From the NCBI GenBank assembly GCA_910575505.1, contig CAJTFK010000002.1, positions 62,001-126,000 of the forward strand: a stretch of 64,000 bases of DNA, given 5' to 3'. The number at the start of each line of letters is the position of its first letter. Positions within the stretch are counted from its first letter, which is position 1. This document shows positions 33,553 to 40,447 of the stretch, piece after piece. The notes under the pieces are model-generated. The model had not been told where the DNA came from. It worked only from the letters and a program-made list of their open reading frames with translations, and ran no database searches. The position numbers and the translations under genes were made by a program. This stretch comes from Oscillospiraceae bacterium (GTDB lineage Bacteria; Bacillota; Clostridia; Oscillospirales; Oscillospiraceae).

Positions 33553-33723
33553 AGAACCTGTATTCATAGCCGGGGGATGCCGGATGGACGGGAATTTCTC
33601 CTGTCAGGCAAGAAGAGCTTTCCCGGCCTCCGGCACTCCTGACGGATTGCCGGGGAAACCGGCGCAGTATGACGGGAAAAAGGCCGTTCAGCCGGCGTTC
33701 AGCGGTTGTGCATACAGGTTCTT
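33553..33723 (-). repeat. MITE-like inverted-repeat element, copy A (171 bp)
   Basis: The termini are inverted repeats, AGAACCTGTAT on the left and ATACAGGTTCT on the right. Read on the minus strand it aligns nearly end to end with 49689-49858: same ends, the same CTTTTTCCCG and GCGCCGGTTTCCCC internal blocks, and an identical 29-nt end. A central hairpin CCGGCACTCC-TGAC-GGATTGCCGG (33630-33653) occupies the place of the hairpin in the other copy. It has no coding capacity of its own, and its right end supplies part of the stop codon of the ATPase gene at 33722. No target duplication is evident here. Confidence 0.85.
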
Positions 33724-34402
33724 ATTCCCAGGGTTTTTTCATGCGGATGGCAATGGCAAAAACAGGTTCTTTCAAATCAGTAAGCTCCGGAACAAAACGC
33801 GCCTCTGCCACATGGCAGAGGAGGGGAATCCCCGTCTCCCGCGAGACGGCCCCGCCCAGCTCCGCCCCTGCGCGGATCTCCTCTGCGTCGGTCTCCCCGC
33901 AGAGGTGGGTATTGTTCACAAGGCCGGTGCAGGCAAGGCCGGTCATCGCCTCAATGCCCCGGAGACAGGCAATGGCCCGCTCCGCCGTCCGGACCTCGTG
34001 CCGGTTGGCGTTGAGAACATACAGCAGCTGATGGTCCTCTTTCAGCAGCCTGGGCCGGAACCGGGCCAGCACCCGGGCCCCGGAGGGGTCGCCCCCCACG
34101 TCCAGCACGCCCCGGACGCTGCGGTCCTCCAGCACGGTGTGGAGCTCCGCCGGAAGGGCGGGCACATCCGCGTCGGCCAGGGCACGGGGCGTGGCCACCA
34201 GCCGGACTCCCGCCTCCTCCAGCAGTTCCCGGCGCTCACGGCTCCGGAAATAGGGGTTCACAATGTCCAGGTCCGCCAGCATCACCCGTTCCCCCCCGGC
34301 AGCCAGAGCCAGGGCCAGGTTCACGGCGAATTCCGTCTTTCCCGTTCCATAGTGGCCGGTGACAATGGTCACCCGGTGGGAACAGCACTCCGCGGCAGTC
34401 AA
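33722..34402 (-). CDS. P-loop ATPase linked to the vor operon, function unknown
   Basis: 226 residues beginning with TTG at 34402 (GGAGG 8 nt upstream). Walker A is GHYGTGKTE (about residues 16-24), lacking the leading Lys of the MinD/ParA deviant motif, followed by ADLDIVNPYFRSRE near residue 44, a Walker B-like VLDVGGDPSGA near 100 and VLNANRHEVRTAE near 128. It resembles the SIMIBI class of cytosolic ATPases. Its position upstream of and in the same orientation as vor suggests a helper role such as cofactor or cluster loading, but this is inference. The TAA stop is formed at the edge of repeat copy A, so the original C-terminus may have been longer. Confidence 0.75.
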   Translation of the reverse strand: MTAAECCSHRVTIVTGHYGTGKTEFAVNLALALAAGGERVMLADLDIVNPYFRSRERRELLEEAGVRLVATPRALADADVPALPAELHTVLEDRSVRGVLDVGGDPSGARVLARFRPRLLKEDHQLLYVLNANRHEVRTAERAIACLRGIEAMTGLACTGLVNNTHLCGETDAEEIRAGAELGGAVSRETGIPLLCHVAEARFVPELTDLKEPVFAIAIRMKKPWE

Positions 34403-34521
34403 GTCAGACGCCTCCTTCTCCTCCGGCTCCCCTCCGCGCCCCCCGGATCAGGAGCGCTCCGAAAATCCCGCAGGGCCCGAAAAAATATGTTGTCTTATTT
34501 CATCTTTTATTGTATGATGTC

Positions 34522-34550
34522 ATTGTACACTGCGGAACATATGATGTCAA
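34522..34550 (-). promoter_or_regulatory. Promoter of the ATPase-vor transcript
   Basis: On the minus strand TTGACA (34545-34550), 17-nt spacer, TACAAT (34522-34527), 120 nt before the TTG start at 34402. No other promoter is evident before the vor genes. Confidence 0.75.
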
Positions 34551-34557
34551 GGGCTTC

Positions 34558-34586
34558 TTGTTTTTTTCTCAAGATGGGTATATGAT
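34558..34586 (+). promoter_or_regulatory. Promoter of the GntR/FCD regulator gene
   Basis: TTGTTT (34558-34563), 17-nt spacer, TATGAT (34581-34586). The leader to the start at 34779 is about 190 nt. Confidence 0.6.
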
Positions 34587-34778
34587 ATCGTCAGCACAGT
34601 TGATAACCGGCACATACCGATTATCAAACAGCGGCAAAGCCGCTGCCCGGCGCCCCCTGTGCCGATTATGAAGACCACCGCAAGGCTGTTTTGCGGCCTG
34701 TGCGGTGACTGTAGGGGACGTCTGTCCCGGCGGCTCTGCCGGGGGAGGACCGGCCCCGCCGGAGGATGGAGGAGCATC

Positions 34779-35462
34779 ATGATGGAGAACAGACGTGCGA
34801 AACTGTCGGAGCAGACCTCCGACCGCCTGTATGAATGGATTGTGGAGGAAAAGCGCTATCCCCCCGGCAGCAAGCTGCCCAATGAAAACGAGCTCAGCGA
34901 GGCCCTGTCCGTCAGCCGCACCACCCTGCGGGAGGCCATTTCCTTCCTGGTGGCCCAGGGCGTGCTGGAAATCCGCCGGGGAAAGGGCACCTTTGTGTCG
35001 GAGGACCTGCCCGACCCGGGGATGGACCTCTCCGCCCTGGCGGGCATCCGCTCCCGGGTCCGGGCCAAGGACCTTTTTGAAATGCGGCTGATTTTTGAGC
35101 CCGCCACCGTGGCCCTGGCCTGCCAGCGGGCCAGCGACGAGGAGCTGGAGCAGATTCTGAACAAGGCCCGCCGGGTGGAGCAGGCCGCCGCTCAGGGGGG
35201 AGACTGGCCCCTGGCGGACCAGGAATTTCACTGGGCCATCATCCGGGCCTCTCACAACGAGTATATGCGCCGCCTCTATCCCATCATCAACGGAGCCGTA
35301 GACGAAATCATGCAGATTGCCCAAAACCGCCAGCACATGCAGGACATCGCCCTCAGCGACAATCTCATGATTCTGGACTTCCTGCTCCAGCGGGACGAGG
35401 CCGGCGCCCGCCACGCCATGAGCATCCATATCAAGCACCTGATTAACACCCTGCGTGATTGA
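34779..35462 (+). CDS. GntR-family transcriptional regulator, FadR/FCD subfamily
   Basis: 227 residues from the ATG at 34779 (or 34782), after GGAGGATGGAGGAG; upstream in-frame codons are non-coding. The winged helix (residues 10-75) has GSKLPNENELSEALSVSRTT and REAISFLVAQGVLEIRRGKG. The FCD ligand domain (about 95-220) shows EMRLIFEPATVALA, then DQEFHWAIIRASHNE and SIHIKHLI, with the metal-binding Asp/His pattern. FCD regulators sense carboxylic acids. Being divergent from the ATPase-vor transcript, it is a likely regulator of 2-oxoacid metabolism. Confidence 0.92.
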   Translation: MMENRRAKLSEQTSDRLYEWIVEEKRYPPGSKLPNENELSEALSVSRTTLREAISFLVAQGVLEIRRGKGTFVSEDLPDPGMDLSALAGIRSRVRAKDLFEMRLIFEPATVALACQRASDEELEQILNKARRVEQAAAQGGDWPLADQEFHWAIIRASHNEYMRRLYPIINGAVDEIMQIAQNRQHMQDIALSDNLMILDFLLQRDEAGARHAMSIHIKHLINTLRD

Positions 35463-35474
35463 ACTTTCTGTAAG

Positions 35475-35520
35475 GCCGCTGAAATTTTTGCTTTTTTGCA
35501 CAAATTTCAGCGGCGTTTTT
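35475..35520 (+). terminator. Terminator of the GntR gene
   Basis: GCCGCTGAAATTT (35475-35487) pairs with AAATTTCAGCGGC (35502-35514), followed by GTTTTTCG. Confidence 0.88.
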
Positions 35521-35626
35521 CGTTTATATCGTCAACCACTTCTGCGTCAACCCCCGGTTTTCTTTGCCGAATCCCACAAAACAGCGGGTTTATTCACAAA
35601 TTGTACACAAATTTCCTCAGACCCTC

Positions 35627-35655
35627 TTAACAAACCGTTTTTGAAGGTGTATAAT
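35627..35655 (+). promoter_or_regulatory. Promoter of the 35734 gene and possibly cstA
   Basis: TTAACA (35627-35632), 17-nt spacer, TATAAT (35650-35655); near consensus, 79 nt before the start at 35734. Confidence 0.8.
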
Positions 35656-35733
35656 GCAGACGCATCCAAAAGCCTGCGGCGGCGCGCCCCGAAGCGGGGA
35701 ACGCCCTTCTGCCGGGGCAGAAAGGCGGACCTT

Positions 35734-36249
35734 ATGGAGGAGCTCACCCCGCAGTCTTGTCTGGAAACCCTGCTGAACGCCTATTCCCACCAATACGATA
35801 TCACCCGCGGTGTAACGGCGGAGGGATGCAGCTTCCCCGCCATGGCCCATTTCTTCCTGCGGGATGAGCATTACCTTGTCCGCCGGGATAAGCAGTTTTA
35901 CGCCACCGAGCAGCACGACTACACCTATTTTTACACTGCGGACCACCTGGACGCCGGGGAGGCCCGGGCCCTGGCGGACCTGACTCTGAAAACAGGCCTG
36001 TCCCAGATCAGGCCCCACAAGGAGCATATGAGCTCCTATGTGACCCTGGTCATCCTGGCGGGGACCGTTGACCCGGAGGCGAAGAAGCTGCTGAAACGGA
36101 CCCGCTTCCACAAGAATTTCAGGCTGTCGCTCCATGGCTGGATGGAGTATCACATAGCCGCAATGGAATGTTCCACAAGAACGTTCTTCTCCAATCCAGC
36201 CGGGAGGGGAGCCCGCAAAACCCTGGAGGCGAATTTCGCCCCCAAATGA
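35734..36249 (+). CDS. Hypothetical protein upstream of cstA
   Basis: 171 residues from the ATG at 35734 (AAAGGCGG upstream); a longer frame reaching 35455 overlaps the promoter and is not used. The protein is soluble and rich in His, Tyr and Phe, with DYTYFYTADHLDAGEARAL in the middle and a basic FHKNFRLSLHGWMEYHIA block near residue 135. No signal peptide or known motif is seen. It precedes cstA by 56 nt with no terminator between, so the two may form an operon. I recognise no characterised family. Confidence 0.65.
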   Translation: MEELTPQSCLETLLNAYSHQYDITRGVTAEGCSFPAMAHFFLRDEHYLVRRDKQFYATEQHDYTYFYTADHLDAGEARALADLTLKTGLSQIRPHKEHMSSYVTLVILAGTVDPEAKKLLKRTRFHKNFRLSLHGWMEYHIAAMECSTRTFFSNPAGRGARKTLEANFAPK

Positions 36250-36305
36250 CCCTGGAGGCGGACCGCCTCCGAAATCAAGACTCATAAAAGAGGGAGAGTG
36301 TTTTC

Positions 36306-38042
36306 ATGAACGGATTGGTACTTCTGATTATCAGCGTCGCTGTGCTGGTCTGCGGCTATATCTTCTATGGCCGCTGGCTGTGCAAGCAGTGGGGCGTCGG
36401 CGAGCTTGACAAGCCCACCCCGGCCCACGCCCTGGAGGACGGCATCGACTATGTCCCCGCCAAGGCTCCCATTCTGATGGGACATCACTTCTCGTCCATC
36501 GCCGGCGCGGGCCCCATCACAGGCCCCATCGGCGCAGCCGGCTTCGGCTGGCTGGCCTGCACCCTGTGGATTCTCGTCGGCGGCATTTTCTTCGGCGGCG
36601 TCCATGACTTCGGCGCCCTGTTCGCCTCTGTCCGCCACGACGGCAAATCCATTGGCGAAATTATTTCCACCAACATGAGCAAGCGGGCCAAGATGCTGTT
36701 TCTGATCTTCGCCTACCTGACTCTGATCCTGGTGGTGGCGGCCTTCGCCTCCATCGTGGCCGGCACCTTCGGCGCAACCTTCACCGAGGCCGGCACCGTG
36801 GACCTGGCGGCCTCTCAGGCCAACGCCCGGGTGGCTATGGTCTCCCTGCTGTTCATCCTGATCGCCATTGTCTTCGGCTTCCTGGTGTACCGCCGGAACG
36901 CCCCCATGAGCGTGGCCAGCGTCATCGGTGTCATTGCCATTGTGGCGATCATCGCCATCGGCATGAACTTCCACCCCATTTATCTGAGCAAGGACGCCTG
37001 GATGTGGATCTGCGGCGCTTACATCGCCGTGGCTTCCGTCACCCCTGTGTGGATTCTGCTCCAGCCCCGTGACTATCTGTCCAGCTTCCTGCTGTACGCC
37101 ATGCTGGCTCTGGCCGTGGTGGGCGTGGTCCTGGCCCGGCCCGACATGGGCAGCATGGCCACCGTCAACACCTTCGTGGTGACCAACCCCGACACCGGCG
37201 CAGGCAACCCCATCTTCCCCGTGCTGTTCACCACCATCGCCTGCGGCGCAATCTCCGGCTTCCACTCCCTGGTCTCCTCCGGCACCACCTCCAAGCAGCT
37301 GGATAAGGAGTCCGATGCGAAGCCCATCGCCTACGGCGGCATGCTTCTGGAGTGCGTCCTGGCGATCCTGACCCTGTGCGCCGTGGCCTATGCCTACAGC
37401 TGGAACGCCGCCAACCCCGACGCCACCCTCAGCGGCGCCACCGCTATCTTCGGCGGCGGCCTGGCCCACATGATTGACGACTCCATCCCCGGCACCTACA
37501 ATATCCTGTACACCCTGCTGGTGCTGACCTACTCCGCCTTCTGCCTGACCTCTCTGGATACCGCCACCCGTCTGGCCCGGTTCATGTTCCAGGAATTCTG
37601 GCTGGACTCCAGCAAGGGCGAGACCCCGGAGAACGTCACCGGCTACAAGAAAATTCTCTCCAACATGTATGTCTCCACCGCCATCACCGTGGTGCTGGGC
37701 GTGGTGCTGGGCCTGAACGGCTATGAGAAGATCTGGGCTCTGTTCGGCTCCGCCAACCAGCTGCTGGCGGGCCTGGGCCTGCTGGCCGTGGCCACCTGGC
37801 TGGGCAACATCGGCAAGAACAACAAGATGTTCCTGATTCCCATGGTCTTCATGATCGTCGTCACCATCTGCTCTCTGCTGATCAACACCAAAAACCAGAT
37901 GGCTCTGATCTCCGCCGGCGGCGCGGACTGGGGCCCCTATGTCCAGGCCATTCTGGGCGTGCTGCTGGTGGTCCTGGCGGTCATCCTGGCTATTGAGGGC
38001 GTCGCCACCATTGCCCATCCCAAGCAGAACCAGAAGGCGTAA
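36306..38042 (+). CDS. cstA: Carbon starvation protein CstA (peptide/pyruvate transporter)
   Basis: 578 residues with many membrane helices. The N-terminal ILMGHHFSSIAGAGPITGP block (about residues 56-74) and the GFGWLACTLWILVGGIFFG helix that follows are diagnostic for the CstA family; SGFHSLVSSGTTSKQL near residue 317 is a second signature. CstA and BtsT/YjiY homologues import peptides or pyruvate. GGGAGAG precedes the ATG, and a strong terminator follows. Pyruvate supply would fit the PFOR in this genome, but the substrate here is inferred. Confidence 0.94.
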   Translation: MNGLVLLIISVAVLVCGYIFYGRWLCKQWGVGELDKPTPAHALEDGIDYVPAKAPILMGHHFSSIAGAGPITGPIGAAGFGWLACTLWILVGGIFFGGVHDFGALFASVRHDGKSIGEIISTNMSKRAKMLFLIFAYLTLILVVAAFASIVAGTFGATFTEAGTVDLAASQANARVAMVSLLFILIAIVFGFLVYRRNAPMSVASVIGVIAIVAIIAIGMNFHPIYLSKDAWMWICGAYIAVASVTPVWILLQPRDYLSSFLLYAMLALAVVGVVLARPDMGSMATVNTFVVTNPDTGAGNPIFPVLFTTIACGAISGFHSLVSSGTTSKQLDKESDAKPIAYGGMLLECVLAILTLCAVAYAYSWNAANPDATLSGATAIFGGGLAHMIDDSIPGTYNILYTLLVLTYSAFCLTSLDTATRLARFMFQEFWLDSSKGETPENVTGYKKILSNMYVSTAITVVLGVVLGLNGYEKIWALFGSANQLLAGLGLLAVATWLGNIGKNNKMFLIPMVFMIVVTICSLLINTKNQMALISAGGADWGPYVQAILGVLLVVLAVILAIEGVATIAHPKQNQKA

Positions 38043-38087
38043 CCCGCAGGAGCCGGTTTTCCGGTCTTCCGCAGACATCCCATAGAG

Positions 38088-38124
38088 AAGGCCCGGCGCG
38101 AAGCTCGCGCCGGGCCTTCTCTTA
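38088..38124 (+). terminator. Terminator of cstA
   Basis: AAGGCCCGGCGCGA (38088-38101) pairs with TCGCGCCGGGCCTT (38105-38118) around AGC, followed by CTCTT. Very stable. Confidence 0.85.
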
Positions 38125-38256
38125 TCAGATACCCCGGAGTTCGGGGACGCCGGGCCGTCAATCCCGCCATGTCCATCTCGTCAGAGTGGCACAGGCCGGA
38201 AGAGCGGCGGGCCAAACGGCTTCCATCATATCCACATCAGGGCTTAAAAATGAACG

Positions 38257-38285
38257 TAGACGGTCCCCTGCGGCAGTGGTATACT
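38257..38285 (+). promoter_or_regulatory. Promoter of the ankyrin-repeat gene
   Basis: TAGACG (38257-38262), 17-nt spacer, TATACT (38280-38285), 36 nt before the start at 38321. Confidence 0.55.
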
Positions 38286-38320
38286 TTTCCCATAGCCATT
38301 CAGCAAAAGGAGAACCTGCC

Positions 38321-39130
38321 ATGAAAAAGCTGTTTACCATGATTCGCCGGGGCAATCTGGAGGAGGTCGCGGCCATTCTGGACAGAAAACCCGACCTGAT
38401 CTCCTGCCTTGCCAAAGCCCCGCCCAAGAAGGACGACGGCCAATCCCCCCTGATGGTAGCCATCAAGAGCGACAACCTGGAGGTAGCCCACCTGCTCCTG
38501 GAACGGGGGGCGGACGTGAATTTTGCCGACGCCGTCAACCCCTACGGCAGCAATTTCGGCGCTCCTATATGGTACGACGCCATTGGCCAGTGCTTTATGC
38601 GGGCGGGGCATACGGTGGGCCCCAGCCCGGAGCGCAGTAAGGGCTACTTCCTGCTTCTCCGCCGCCTGCTGGACATGGGCATGGACCCCAACCAGCAGAC
38701 CTCCCACGGTCTTACCGCCTGGCAGCACGCCCTGGAGGAGTACGACCAGTTTGCCCGCAAGTCCTATCCCAGCTACTACGTGGAGGAGAGCAAGCAGGGG
38801 AACCGCCAGCTGCGGGAGATGCTCAAGGCGGTGCTGGACGAGCTTCTGAAACACGGGGCGGACATCCACGATTTCAGACCGCCCAACAAGGACGGCCTGC
38901 CCAGCAGTTCGGTGATCCTGCGCAACCTGGAGGAGGACCGGGAGCTGCTGGACGGCCTGTACGGTCTGGACCCGGATTCCGCCGCCTTAAAACCCTACAC
39001 TGAGACATACCGGGGAAAGGAACGGCTCGTTGAACCCTACTACACCGTAGAGGACTACCGCCAGCAGTATGAGATCAAATGGCGGGAGCTGGAGCCGGCG
39101 CTTCGGGCCTACTACAAAAAGGCGCCCTGA
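38321..39130 (+). CDS. Ankyrin-repeat protein
   Basis: 269 residues from the ATG at 38321 (AAAAGGAGA upstream). Ankyrin-like repeats are visible: RRGNLEEVAAILDRKPDLIS near residue 8, SPLMVAIKSDNLEVAHLLLE then RGADVNFADAVN near 45-75, and further LLRRLLDMGMDPNQQ and LDELLKHGADIHDF units. No signal peptide. Such proteins mediate protein binding; the partner is unknown. The C-terminal 60 residues are Tyr/Glu-rich and not repeat-like. It is transcribed alone. Confidence 0.85.
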   Translation: MKKLFTMIRRGNLEEVAAILDRKPDLISCLAKAPPKKDDGQSPLMVAIKSDNLEVAHLLLERGADVNFADAVNPYGSNFGAPIWYDAIGQCFMRAGHTVGPSPERSKGYFLLLRRLLDMGMDPNQQTSHGLTAWQHALEEYDQFARKSYPSYYVEESKQGNRQLREMLKAVLDELLKHGADIHDFRPPNKDGLPSSSVILRNLEEDRELLDGLYGLDPDSAALKPYTETYRGKERLVEPYYTVEDYRQQYEIKWRELEPALRAYYKKAP

Positions 39131-39364
39131 TTTTCAATTTTGGGGAATTTCATCTTTTGGACGCAATTCCCCCTGACAACTGTTCCCAGTCAGCAGTCCT
39201 CCCTCCTTCTTCTCACAGAAGGGATGCCTGTACCGGGGGTGTCTTTGCAGGTCCTCCCGCCTCTCCGAACACGCCCTGTCCCCTATTTCCGGTCTCCGAC
39301 AGATTTCCTATGGATTTTCGCCGGACATCCTGTAGAATAGGACAAATTGGAAGGAGGCGGTCCC

Positions 39365-40177
39365 ATGGGGGCACAGGAAGAAAAGCGGGTGCTGCGGCTG
39401 GATGTGTCATCCATCCGCCCCAATCCCCGTCAGCCCCGGCGCATGTTCGACGAGGCGGGCCTGCGGGAGCTGGCGGCATCCATCCGCCGCCACGGCATCT
39501 TACAGCCCCTGACGGTCCGCCGGCAGGCAGGCGGCTGGGAGCTGGTGGCAGGAGAACGGCGGCTGCGGGCCGCCCGGCTGGCGGGACTGGATACGGTCCC
39601 CTGCATCGAGGCGGAGGTGGACAGCCGGGAATCCGCCCTGCTGGCGCTGGTGGAAAATTTACAGCGGCAGGACCTCCATTATTTTGAGGAGGCTGCCGCC
39701 ATTGCCGACTACCTCCGCCGCTCCGGAGCCACCCAGGAGGAAGCGGCGGCCCAGCTGGGCCGGTCCTCCTCCGCCGTGGCCAACAAGCTGCGGCTTCTGC
39801 GGCTCTCTCCCGCCTGTCAGGCCCTGCTGCTGGAGTCGGGCCTGACCGAGCGCCATGCCCGGGCCCTTCTGCGGCTGGAGGACAACGAGGAGCGTCTTGC
39901 CGCCGCCCGGCACGCCGCCCGGCACCATCTCAATGTGGCCCAGACGGAGCAGTACATCGAGCGCCGCTTGGCGGAGCTCCAGTCCACCCCCTCCAGCCGG
40001 CGGCGGACCTACATCATCAAGGACGTTCGCCTGTTCCTCAACTCCGTGGACCGGGGCCTCCGCATCATGCAGGAAGCGGGGGTCTGCGCCTCCTGCCGCC
40101 GGGAGGACACGGAGGAGGACATTCTGCTGACCATCCGCATTCCCCGCCGGGGCGCTTCCGCGCCGGAAAAAACATAG
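39365..40177 (+). CDS. ParB/Spo0J-family protein, Noc-like second copy
   Basis: 270 residues from the ATG at 39365 (AAGGAGG 7 nt upstream). The ParB N-terminal CTP-binding domain has RPNPRQPRRMFD (about residues 19-30), GILQPLTVR and the GERRLRAARLAG box near residue 67; the HTH region GATQEEAAAQLGRSSSAVAN follows near 125. It lacks the N-terminal LGRGLGALL ParA-activation motif found in the ParB at 57223, and no parA lies beside it. That pattern fits Noc (nucleoid occlusion) better than a partition ParB, although no Noc-type amphipathic N-terminal helix is obvious. A CASC pair near residue 242 is unexplained. The stop is TAG. Confidence 0.85.
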   Translation: MGAQEEKRVLRLDVSSIRPNPRQPRRMFDEAGLRELAASIRRHGILQPLTVRRQAGGWELVAGERRLRAARLAGLDTVPCIEAEVDSRESALLALVENLQRQDLHYFEEAAAIADYLRRSGATQEEAAAQLGRSSSAVANKLRLLRLSPACQALLLESGLTERHARALLRLEDNEERLAAARHAARHHLNVAQTEQYIERRLAELQSTPSSRRRTYIIKDVRLFLNSVDRGLRIMQEAGVCASCRREDTEEDILLTIRIPRRGASAPEKT

Positions 40178-40364
40178 GCGGAGCCCTGCGCGTCCCCGGT
40201 GCTCTATTGCAAAATTCCCTCCCCTTACCCGCTTTCCCCCGCGAAGGAGCCGGCGGCTTCCATTGACGCCGCCGGCCGGCGCGGGGCGGCGCCGGATCGC
40301 GCCCTCCGGCGCGGAAACAAAAAAACCTTGTTACTGGATTGTAACCGATTTTTTGACGAAACTG

Positions 40365-40373
40365 TGCTAGAAT
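40365..40373 (+). promoter_or_regulatory. Extended -10 promoter candidate for the VanW gene
   Basis: TGC-TAGAAT (TG at 40365-40366, -10 box 40368-40373) about 75 nt before the GTG start. No good -35 box lies 17 nt upstream. The preceding 40240-40310 segment holds a very stable GC hairpin (GCCGGCGGC/GCCGCCGGC) without a T-run. Confidence 0.4.
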
Positions 40374-40447
40374 ATAGTTTCAGGACCGCGGCCCCTTGTG
40401 TGTGGCGGCCGCGCCGAGAACCAAACGGCAGCAGGAGGGACTTCTTC

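Larger units (their letters stand above)
34513..34590. promoter_or_regulatory. Three TATGATGTCA-like boxes between divergent promoters
   Basis: TATGATGTCA at 34513-34522 and 34540-34549 (27 nt apart) and the variant TATGATATCG at 34581-34590. The first abuts the -10 box and the second overlaps the -35 box of the minus-strand promoter; the third overlaps the -10 box of the plus-strand promoter. This placement fits autoregulation plus control of the ATPase-vor genes by the GntR/FCD protein encoded at 34779. Confidence 0.5.

Noticed and set aside
32237..34585. 782-codon plus-strand frame crossing the vor genes, repeat copy A and the ATPase gene
   Set aside because: It spans several minus-strand genes and a mobile repeat; no ribosome site.
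36282..38078. 598-codon minus-strand frame opposite cstA
   Set aside because: Glycine/His/Asp-rich antisense shadow of a membrane-protein gene.
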